A program made the translations under genes and the position numbers. Shown in pieces: positions 42,557 to 52,539 of a stretch of DNA of 64,000 nt (position 1 is the first letter of the stretch; each line of letters starts with the position of its first letter). A model generated the notes under the pieces. The model saw only the letters and a program-made list of their open reading frames with translations. It had not been told where the DNA came from and ran no database searches. The stretch covers positions 11,455,628 through 11,519,627 of the forward strand of contig CM025849.1 in the NCBI GenBank assembly GCA_003952965.2, given 5' to 3'. The stretch comes from Morella rubra (lineage: Eukaryota; Streptophyta; Magnoliopsida; Fagales; Myricaceae).

Positions 42557-42843
42557 TTTTCTAAAACCGAAATATATGTTAAACACAAGCAAAAAGTAAG
42601 CCACCTAAAAGGATACTATCATATTTTAACCTTTTTATCGGTTTTGTCGTCGTGATAAAATCTTGTGACAAGATACTGAGGATATTCCATTTCAAAATCG
42701 TGTTTGTCACGTAGAATCTAGTAATGGGTTCGGAACATATGTAATTGGTTTGTTTATTTTCTTATTAAGTTATTGTTGGAACTGAAATATATGTTATGCA
42801 AGTAAAAGTAACATGTATTTTAACTTTGTCATCGGTTTTGTCT
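42557..42843 (+). repeat. Satellite array B, about 1.3 monomers
   Basis: The same 216-bp satellite as array A, entered in the phase TTTCTAAAACCGAAATATA directly after the right palindrome arm. Confidence 0.85.
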
Positions 42844-43043
42844 CTCTCATTTTTCTATATATACTGCCTCCATTTTCTATGAAATTCAACAAAGGCTTAT
42901 ACCTAAATGCTGTGATGGATTCTGATGTAGAGGATAATGACCATGAGATTGCTTAGGAGTATTCTTCGAACTCTATAGAAATTGATGGCATAGGAAAAAA
43001 GGGTGCTGGAACATTTCTCAATTCCTCTCCTTGGCAAACCAAG
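42844..43043 (+). pseudogene. Exon-like tail, copy B (stopped)
   Basis: Homologous to 36126-36325 and 49116-49316. The frame with LYLNAVMDSDVEDNDHEIA is broken by TAG where the other copies have CAA (Gln). It still ends AAG|GTAATTAA. Confidence 0.55.
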
Positions 43044-43748
43044 GTAATTAATTATTTTCCAGATTTATTTGTTTTTGTGACATTTATTTCGATTACATAA
43101 TAGCATTGTTGAAATCACGACCCCAGACGTTGCTCGGTTTTCCCAACTCAAAATTATGTAGTCTTGTTTCATTCGAGAATGAACATATATATATATGCCC
43201 GTGTAATCCTGTTCTAGATGATTGGTTTTAGTTTGATCTGTCATTATCTTTAAAATATGTCGTCATCATCTTTTGGTTCTCCGTTTGGCGATTTTAGTTA
43301 CCATTCATGTTGATTTTTATATATAGGAAATCTCATATATGTGTGTATGTTGGCTTTGAAAACAAGATTACCAATGTTGTTGTCTCAGAAGTTTGAACTA
43401 TATAGAGGTCCGTCGAAGCAATCTAATAAGATTCTATGGAGACGCGTACACTTCAATACCCTATCCGAAGAAATACGTGCTTTATTAATTTGTATTATTT
43501 TTAATTAATTTGTTTCAGTTAAGAAAATGAAAATAAAATGGCCTCCTTATCCTGTCCGAATTGGCCTTCCCTTGTGGGTTAGGGGAAAATATTAATCACT
43601 TTTTCAGACATAGTATCTTATCATGCCTATTTTGTTTTTTTGTTTTTTGTTTTTGTTTTTTTCTTTTTCAGTAGTATCTCAACCAGTTAGATATGCCTAT
43701 TTGGTTAATTCTCATTAAGGAAACAAATTTATACTTCTGACAAAGCAT

Positions 43749-43817
43749 TTTTTTTTCTAAGCAGAAGGGGCTATCAAACGTGACCAGCTCTCCCCTAGAA
43801 TTGACCATAGGGATAAT
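43749..43817 (-). mobile_element. 5'-truncated SINE, 69 bp
   Basis: AAAGCAT stands at 43742-43748 and 43818-43824. The minus strand ends TCTGCTTAG plus an A run, like the 3' end of the SINE at 55013-55130. The paralogous spacer near 37036-37052 lacks the insert, a natural empty site. Confidence 0.7.
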
Positions 43818-44039
43818 AAAGCATGCCTTATTTGTTCGGCAATATGTTTACACACTTTTGGATAATCTTTGTCTTTTCTTTATCTATTTTCTTTTGTGAA
43901 AATTTATATTCTTTACACAAAGGGTCTGGACTCTGGAGATGACAGAAACGTTAGGAAGAAAGAATGAATGGGGAAAAGAAAATATATGGAAATTGGCTTC
44001 AACTGTTTGTTTAGAGCCCTGTCGAGCTAGCCCACCCGA

Positions 44040-44478
44040 AAACAATCGGACGTTGTTTGGTTTCTTTATTTCGTTTGAACATGAAGCCAAATTTATCTGG
44101 AGATGATATACTCATTATTATTATTTTTTGCTTGCTTCCTTTATTTTTTTTTTAGTAAATTAGAGAACAGATTACCTTGTCCGTACATGGCCAGCACTTC
44201 CAGTTCACCATCGTGTTATTTCCTAGATTTGTCAACAAGGCGGCAACCAATCCTAGCTAGATCTTGTTCACAGCAGCAATGTGTCGACTCAGATTCTACC
44301 TACAACGCAGATTTTTGGTCCTCTTCCACGGGTTTTCACCGCTTTGCGCGTTTCTGGCTGGTTCTTCTAGGTATTTCGTGACAAGTTGCTCACCTGTACT
44401 CTTTCTTTCAGGTTTGTTTCCGTCTCGATTTTTTTTTTTTTTTGCTTGTCTAGTTTTGCTTCTTCTAGGCTTGTTTCC
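44040..44478 (+). repeat. Third, direct copy of the palindrome arm (first part)
   Basis: It matches the left arm from about 37540 to 39165: CATCGTGTTATTTCCTAGAT, the GCGGCAACCAATCCTAG phrase, and TTTTTGGTCCTCTTC. The block 37920-39101 is not present at the equivalent point. The copy resumes at 46221 after the hAT-type element. Confidence 0.75.
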
Positions 44479-44486
44479 GCTAGACG

Positions 44487-44983
44487 TAGTGGCGGAAGGC
44501 TGCTACCCATTGCTTCGGATTTTACTCACTTTTTTTTTTTCAATTAGTTGGCCTAGGCCCGATACCCATCAAGTCTAGGCCAACTATAGCCCAGTACAAA
44601 TTTCAGTTATGCGGCCTGAGCCCAATATCCATTGGGCTTGGCCCTTTTTTATTTTTTTTATAAGCAGAGGGTGAAACGACGTCGTTTCACCCTCTGCTAA
44701 AAAAAATAATAATTTAAACAAGGGTTCAGGGGTGAAACGGTGCATGTGTTTCACCCCTGTTTTAAAAAAACACCTCCCCCCTTACTCGATCTCTCTCCCT
44801 CTCTCTCTCTCACTGTTTCACTTCATTCGCCGAGTCTCGTGAGTCCGTGACCTAGCCCAGCCACGCTGCCACCCATTGCAGCATTGTCCCACAACCCCCA
44901 CCGCCGTTCGCCTCACCAGGTACGTATACTGGCCAATTATTTTCACTTTCTCTCCTTTGTTATAACTTATCTTCTCGCCAGCC

Positions 44984-45022
<39 letters not shown>

Positions 45023-46212
45023 CATTAGGTGAACATATTTTATGAAATTGTGATTTGAGAGTTGGAGATTTTGTGAAATTATGGATTTGGGATTGGGAAT
45101 TGCATTATTGCCGAATGGGATGTGGAAATTGTCGAATTGGACGTGGAAATTAAAAATTAGGGATTTGGGATTGGGAATTGCTGAATGGGGATGTGGAAAC
45201 TACCGAATGGGATGTGGAAATTAGGGATTGGGATTGGGATTGAGAATTGCCAAATGGGGATGTGGAAATTGGGGATGGATTTTTGTATTTCCTTTTAGAG
45301 ATCAAATTGGGGATGAATTTATAGATTTATGCACTGTGACATTAGAAATGGATTTATGTATTAGAGATGAGATTTACGCCTTGACAAGCTTGATTTATGT
45401 ATTGTGCAGTCTGTGCTTTGGTTTATTTAGGTTGTGAGAATGTGATTTATGTATTGTGCTTTGCTCCTTTTTGTAAAAATTCAAAATTTGTTTTTAAACC
45501 ACACTAATGAAATGTGAAACTTGTTAATAATAATAATATAGATGAAATTTTTCCAAAGTATGGAATTATAAAATGGATTCACTAATGGCCTCAACACTAA
45601 AAGGCTAAAAGGGTAATTAAATTGAAGCACCCTCTATATTAATATACTTTAGTCATTCTGAAAAGACAATGAAAAAGAATAAAATTATTTCAAGAAAACA
45701 TTAATATTTGGTGTTGGAAAAAAAGAGAAGAGAAAATTGCATTCAATGTAGGTCTGCAGTATAAAAATAGATGAATTTAGAAGCACAATGTTGCTATTGC
45801 ATGTCCTCCCCCATTTTTATTTGTTCTTGTTCTTGTTTTTTTCTTTTGCCATTAGTGAATTTAACCCCAATATTTGCTTCGCACTTCAGGCTCTCTTACA
45901 TCACTAACGGCCACGAGATATTAACTCCAATATTTGGTAGTGTACATCGAGCAAGAAGTTTTTAAAACTATAGAGAACAAAGCCATTTTGCAACATTTTT
46001 AGAAGATGCAAAATTATAGGATACAATTTTCACCTTTCAGTCGTAGTACATAGTACGGTACATGTATTCTAATATTTGTAATGCTTTTAGTCCTTAATTT
46101 TCGACATTGTAACTCTAAGACAATTTTTTGCATTACGAAAGAAAAAAAAATTTCTTGTCATTTCGCATTTAAAGTTCGACTCTCATAGATTTCAATCCTG
46201 GTTCCACCACTA
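44487..46212 (+). mobile_element. Non-autonomous hAT-type element, 1726 bp, exact 8-bp duplication
   Basis: GCTAGACG stands at 44479-44486 and 46213-46220. The element starts TAGTGGCGGAA and ends TTCCACCACTA, an 11-base inverted repeat with one mismatch. The paralogous palindrome arms lack it. Inside: GGCCC-rich zone (44549-44645), two hairpins (44663-44698, 44727-44759), CT-rich leader-like tract (44789-44813 and 44985-45019), then G/A-rich DNA with a weak repeated GGGATTGGGAATTG theme (45085-45250). No transposase frame is present. Confidence 0.88.
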
Positions 46213-46220
46213 GCTAGACG

Positions 46221-46455
46221 TCACTCATATGGAATTCTTTCTTCCAAGTATGTTTCAGTGGCCACTGCAGGTTTCTCATCTGATGCCACCACTGCTATAG
46301 ATGTTGGAAGCTCGGTCGGATGATTGAGGAAGGGCCTTAAGGCGGACTCAGCTTCATCCGAGTCCACCTCAACATCTAGTTCATCTCAATCAGGCTTATC
46401 TTTCCCCAGCCTAATTGCTAGTGCCTTAATTTTGGGTCTAGTGAAAGATCTTGGC
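46221..46455 (+). repeat. Third copy of the palindrome arm (second part)
   Basis: It matches 39170-39400 in the left arm (GGAATTCTTTCTTC, GATGCCACCACTGCT, GAAGCTCGG, CTTATCTTTCCC, TTGCTAGTGC) and then diverges near 46440. Confidence 0.75.
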
Positions 46456-46606
46456 ACAGCGGCTTTGTACAACACGCAAAGAACTCATAGTCTACGTGCT
46501 TTGCTTCTTTGTCTGTCATTTTCTAATACCCCTTTTTCTCGTGGAAGTGTGGCAAAGAGAAAAGAATCCAATAGACGATATATAATATTCCTTCGATTGG
46601 TTGGGG

Positions 46607-47071
46607 CAATGGTAGAGCTAGGATTGCAATTGAAGGAGGCAAACGCCTAAGGGAAAATGACAAATAAATTTTTTTACAATGTAATGCAAAAAAAATGTCT
46701 TAAGAGTTAAAATATCAAAAATTAAGGACTAAAACACTAAAAATATTAAATACATGTATCGTACTATTTGCTGATACTGAGAGGTGCAATTGGGTCCTAC
46801 GAAATTACATCTTTTGAAAGCGTTATAAAATAGTTTCGTTCTCAATAGTTTCAAAAATTTCCCTCTGGATGTATATCATATCATCATACATTCATAAATG
46901 AAATATTTTTTGTATTTTCACAAGCATTTTTAAAATAAAACATTTTCAGCATTTTCAGTGGGCTAAGGTGGGTGGGCCTGGTAAAAAATAAAATAATTAG
47001 ATGTAAAAATAATTTTTAAGGGAGCCAACTGGGGTAGTGGCCCCTGTTCACCCCCCTTGCCTCCACATGTG
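46607..47071. mobile_element. Small hAT-type element, 465 bp, exact 8-bp duplication
   Basis: GGTTGGGG stands at 46599-46606 and 47072-47079. The ends CAATGGTAGAG and CTCCACATGTG are weak inverted repeats. Its left 250 bases are the inverted relative of the right end of the 44487-46212 element, with shared phrases AAAAATTAAGGACTAAAA and TACATGTA. It is a deletion derivative with no ORF of note. Confidence 0.75.
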
Positions 47072-47215
47072 GGTTGGGGAAACCTGCTTGTATTTATGAT
47101 TTGTGAACTCGAAGGGGGACAGAGATGCTATATTAGCCAGTATGTATACAGGACCCATCCATGAACAATATAGAAGAAAAAAAATCTACAAATGTCTTCT
47201 ATATATAGCTTCAAT

Positions 47216-49115
47216 CCTGTGACAAGATACTTTTGGATATTTTATTTCACTTTTACCTCTGCCGCGTTGAATCTGAGTAATATTGAATTTAGAATGTGTG
47301 TAATTGGCTTGTTTATTTCCTTATTAAGCTATATCTAAAACCAATATATATAAGCAAAAGCAAGCAATGTAAAATGATTTTATTGTATTTTAACTTTCTC
47401 ATTAGTTTTGTCATTGTGGGAAAATCACTTCACAAAATATTTTAAGATATTATATTTCAGTAGCGCTTCTGTCGCATTGAATCTGAGTAATATTAGGTTT
47501 AGAATATGTGTAATTGGCTTATTTACTTCTCTATTAATCTATTTCTATAACCGAAATATACATTAGACACAAGCAAAATTAAGCAACGTAAAATAATATT
47601 ATCGTATTTAACTTTGTCTTTTATTTTTTCACCATGAGAAAATATAATGACAAGATAATTTAAGATATTTTATTTTATAACCGCTCTTGCCATGTTGAAT
47701 ATTAGTAATGGGTTCAAAACAAGTGTAATTGGGTTGTTTACTTCTCTATTAAGCTTTTTCTAGAATCGAAATATACATTAAACATGAGCAAAAGTAAGTA
47801 ACGTAAAAAGAAATTATCGTATTTTAACTTTGTCATTGGTTTTATCTCTGTGAGAAAATCACGTTATGAAATGCTTTAAGGTATTCCATTTTACCGTCAC
47901 TTTTGCCACATTGAATCTTAGTAATGGCTTTAGAACATATATTATTGGCTTGTTTACTACTCTATTAGGCTATTGCTAGATCCAAAATACTTGTTACGCA
48001 AGCAAAAGTAAGTAACGTAAAAGGATATTAGAGTATTTTAACTTTGTTAACAGTTTTGTCGCCGGTGACAAAATCACGTGATAAGATGGTTTAGGATATT
48101 CCATTTCACCATCACTTTTGCCACATTGAATCTTAGTAATGGGTTTAGAACATGTGTAATTGCTTGTTTACTTCTCTATTAAGCTATTGCTAGACACGAA
48201 ATACATATTATGCAAGCAAAAGTAATTAGTAACGTAAAGGGATATTATTATATTTTAACTTTGTCATTGATTTTGTCGCTGTGAGAAAATCACGTGATGA
48301 GAAGCTTTAGGATATTCCATTTCACCATCGCTTTTGTCATGTTGAATCTTAGTTATGAGATTAGAACTTGTGTAATTGGTTTGTTTACTTCTCTATTAAG
48401 CTATTGTTAGGACCAACATACATGTTACACAAGCAAAAGTAAGGAACGTAAAAAGATATTATTGTATTTTAACTTTGTTATCGATTTTTTCACTGGAGGA
48501 AATCACGTGATTAGAAGCTTTAAGATATTCTATTTCGCCATCACTTTTGCTATATTGAATTTTAGTAATGGGTTTAGAACATATGTAATTGGCTTGTTTA
48601 ATTCTCTGTTATGCTATTATTAATACTGAAATACATGTTACACAAGAAAAAGTAAGTAATGTAAAAAGATATTTTCATATTTTAACAACGTGAGAAAATC
48701 ACGTGATGAGATCCTTTAGCATATTTTACATTTCATCATCATTGTTGCCGTGTTGAATCTAAATAGTGAGTAGTTTAAAATATTTGTAATTTATTTATTT
48801 ACTTCTCCATTAAGCTATTGCTAGAACCTAAATATACATTACACATGCAAAAGTAAGTAATGTAAAAGGATATTGTTGTATTTTAACTTTGTCATCGATT
48901 TTTTCGCTGTGAAAAAATCGCGTGATGAGTTTCTTTAAGATATACCATTTCACCATCTTTCTTGCCACATCCGTGTAATGAGTTTAGAACATGTGTAATT
49001 GGCGTGTTTACTTCTCTATTAAGCTATTGCTAGAACTGAAATACATGTTACGCAAGCAAAAGTAATTAACATAAAAGGATATTATGGTCTTTTAACATTG
49101 TCATCAGTTTTGTCA
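47216..49115 (+). repeat. Satellite array C, about 9 monomers
   Basis: The same 216-bp family. Monomers at 48040-48720 carry ATCACGTGAT in consecutive units (48071, 48289, 48503, 48697). Confidence 0.92.
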
Positions 49116-49316
49116 CCTGAGTTTTACTATATATATTGCCTCAAGCTTCTATCAAAATACAATAAGAGCTTACAGCTAAATGCTCTAATGGATTTGGATC
49201 TAGAGGGCGATGACCATGAGATTGCTCAAGAGTATTCTTCGAACTTTATAGAAATTGAGGGCATGGGAAAAAATGGGTGCAAGAATAATACTCAATTCCT
49301 CCCCTCGGCAAACGAG
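49116..49316 (+). pseudogene. Exon-like tail, copy C (longest open frame)
   Basis: The open frame from 49098 holds LLSKYNKSLQLNALMDLDLE, EIAQEYSSNFIEIEG and NGCKNNTQFLPSANE and ends at GAG|GTAATTAA, a good donor. Copy A and copy B encode the same peptide with mostly conservative changes. The family is not recognised. Confidence 0.5.
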
Positions 49317-49689
49317 GTAATTAATTATTCCTTATATGTACTCATTTTTCATTTTGCTTATGCTTAATGATCTACTACATTAACCAGAACTTGACCACTT
49401 AAATTAGTCACAGATGACAGAAGTATGTCTTATTGAAGCATTACATAGCTTTGTATCCTTCGATCCCATTGTTGAAATCATGACTCAGTTGCTCAGTTCT
49501 ACACGATTTTTTTTTAGTTTAATGTGTTGTTCATCTTTTATTTCAAAATATGTTCTACACAATTGTTTTGAGATTGATCTGTCATCATCATCTTTAATTT
49601 CAAAATATGTTCTACATAATTGTTTAATTTGCAATTTTAGTTGCCATTTACGTTGATTTATTTATATAGAAAATCTCCTTGCAATATAT

Positions 49690-49875
49690 TTGAGTGTATC
49701 AGAGATGCATAAAAGCTCTATGGAAGCCACAAGGAGGGAAAAGAAGGGCCTGAAGAAAATGTTGGCCACAGACAAAACAAAAAAACAAATCCCTGGAAGA
49801 GATTGATGATGAGAAAAAGAAGAACTTGCCTTTATGACAGCAACTGACCTCATAAAAGCTCATAGGGAATTTAAG
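49690..49875 (+). pseudogene. Second exon-like fragment downstream of array C
   Basis: A Lys/Glu-rich sequence readable in shifted frames (ATRREKKGLKK, then LEEIDDEKKKN, then MTATDLIKAHREFK) ends TTTAAG|GTAAGTTA, a strong donor. At least two frameshifts make it dead. It may belong to the same captured gene as the tail fragment. The product is unknown. Confidence 0.4.
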
Positions 49876-50809
49876 GTAAGTTACTTTTGCTGGAAGTACA
49901 CCCTAACAGTAACTTTCCAAATATTCAATATAAGGAGACTAGCTCGACTGCTGGATCGTCAACTTTCCATCTCAGCCTCTGCTTCGTACTGTTTCACACC
50001 ACCCGGGGGCAAGCTATTTGTCTTTGTAATTTGCGAATTCAAAGGGGGATAGAAATGCTAGATTAGCCTGTATAGTAAGGTCCTACTGGCTAGAACATCT
50101 CAGCCATTGGATTCATTAGGTTTCAGATGGTTTCTTTGGAATCTCCACAGATTGACCATGGCAAGTACCGGATGGACGCAAATTGGTAGAACGATTGAGC
50201 AGTTACAGACAACTTAGTATTGGCAAATGAGATGACATTTGGAAGGTCAATATCTATTGGATACGTTTGGGGAATTTTTTTTCCTTTTGATTTGTGAATA
50301 ATAGTGTTGGAAACAAGTGTATGTTTGTTACCAAACATAGAAAATGTAGTATAAATTATCCATTATATATGGACTTCTACTTTGACTTTTGTCTTTAAAT
50401 TAAGCAGTATCATGACCTGTAATACATATTCTGTTCCAAATCAGAATATTGAAAACCACCCCTCTTTCCACAAGAAATCAGAGAAGGAAACGAAGCCCAC
50501 TTTATTTTAGTCTTGCATTAATCTCATCCAGATTATAAATATCATGGTTAATTTGAATTTGGTCAATCCTTAGACATAATTAGCCAAGGGTAAATAGTCG
50601 TATAAGTATATATTCATCAGAATAAATACTCCTTTATTCCCTCTTGTTTTCTAATATCATATATATATATATATATTATAGAGTTTTTGTTAAATCAAAA
50701 TGTAATTATTAACGACTAGTATTTTAGTAATGAGAAAACTTTATGGAAAGTTCTATACAGGAAGAGTCCCACATGAGAAATTTCTCACAAAGATATTCTT
50801 TATAGGAAT
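49876..50809. other. Intergenic, nothing identified
   Basis: AT-rich. A short (AT)n run lies near 50657-50677. No gene or element boundary is supported. Confidence 0.4.
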
Positions 50810-51175
50810 TGAGAATTATATTTTAACTTGGTCATTAATTTTTTCTCTGTCATGAAATCAAGTGATGAGATACTTTAAGATATTCTATTTCACCATTGCT
50901 TTTGTCAGGTTGAATACTAGTAATGGCTTTAAAACATGTGTAATTTGCTCGTCTACTTCTCTATTAAGCTATTTATAGAACTGAAATACACGTACGTTAA
51001 ACGTGAACAAAAGTAACGTAAAAGGATATTATCATATTTTAACTTTATCAATATTTTTGTTGCAGTGAGAAAATCACGTGATGAGATACTTTAGGATATT
51101 CTATTTCACCATCGTTATTGCCCCGTTGAATCTTAGTAATGAGTTTAGAACATGTGTAATTAGCTGTTTAGGAAT
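50810..51175 (+). repeat. Satellite array D, about 1.7 monomers
   Basis: The same satellite family, with ATCACGTGATGAGATACTTT at 51072-51091. No exon-like tail follows. Confidence 0.85.
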
Positions 51176-52539
51176 GCTAAAGTTTTTCAAATTCTTCATA
51201 GAAAAGAAAAATACCCTTACAATATGTGCACTTCAGGTGTGCTTCCAGTAGGTCAGCTTGATCATATAGGGAGAGAAGAGATAATTATACTAAGTAGTGA
51301 TAATTGTTAGTGAGAACTCTCTGTTATCTTGTAAGTAGGAGGAAGGGATTGGCACTTTCAGGAAGGAGACCTATCCATTCACAAATTTCTACAACAAGTT
51401 AGAGTTGAAGCTTGTTTGGAAATGAAGAATAGCTTTGCCTTGCTTAGAGAAGCAAAAACAAAGACTAAAAAACAAAAGCCCCTCTTTGTTCTGTTTAGGG
51501 GTTCTTCACATTTACTGATGTTTATCTCTTGAAAATGAAATAAGGTTTTGGAATATAGTGGACTCCCCTGTTTCACTCATCTCCTCGGTAAGCTGTAACT
51601 TCCTGAACCATAAATTAAAACTAATTACCAAAAACGGATATTTTGGGATCAGGGGATTAACATTTTTCCTTGAAGCTCATATCTTGTTCTATTTTTTTTT
51701 TTAAGCTAGAGCAAAATCATTGTTAAAATCTGGTCTGCACTTTCAATGCCATTACTCACAATAACATGCTACGATTACCATTGTAGCTCAATCATCACCA
51801 TATCCATTACCATGAAGATAAAAGCATGTGCAAACCAAGGGTGTGACTGATGAGTTGACAAAGCGAAAAGAGTGAAGTTAAGGAGGCTAGATTAAAGGCT
51901 TTAACAGGGAAAGGCGAAAACGAAGAAGAGGCAAAAATAGAGATAAACAAATATGATGAATAGAAAGTAAAAGACAATCATTTTCCCATTCATAGCGCAT
52001 AGACGCTACTTTTACTTCGTGTATTTCAACTATGTAAAGCTGTATTTTTCCCTTCTTAACATATCTCATTGACAATTTGCATACCATTTCCAATCTCGAA
52101 ATATGTTGAAAGAAGTCATTTCAAATCCTCTTATTCCTTACATTCCTTACATTCCCAACTTCCCTTGAGACCCCCTTCAAAATATCACATCACTTGAGTT
52201 AAAGATTGTTGAATATACACGTATGAAAGGGAAAAAAGGTTGTCCCACATTGAAAGGAAGTTATAAGTATGGGTGGTTAATATAACATAGTTGAACCAAA
52301 CCTATATGCTTAAGCTTTTAGGTTGAGTGGTGTCCCTACATGCTACATTATAAGCCCACTAAGAAACTCTCAAGATTGTTGGATATGAGCGCAGTCCCTA
52401 GCTTTGCATCATCAAAGAATGAGCATCAACATTAAACTATTGTAATCAACCCCGGGTTCAACCATCGGGATTCTTTAAAGTCCAACTCGGGATTCTCTGA
52501 AGTCTCCATTACTATGGTGCTTAAGCAATTTTAGAATAG
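51176..52539. other. Intergenic, with a possible LTR fragment
   Basis: No gene seen. From 52207 TGTTGAATATACACG leads a stretch with GGTTGTCCCACATTG and AGTTATAAGTATGGG, phrases seen in small LTRs, but no second boundary or duplication can be set. Confidence 0.35.

Noticed and set aside
52207..52380. LTR-like stretch starting TGTTGAATATACACG
   Set aside because: Only one end is visible; the echo TTGTTGGATATGAG at 52376 is not enough to set a boundary or duplication.
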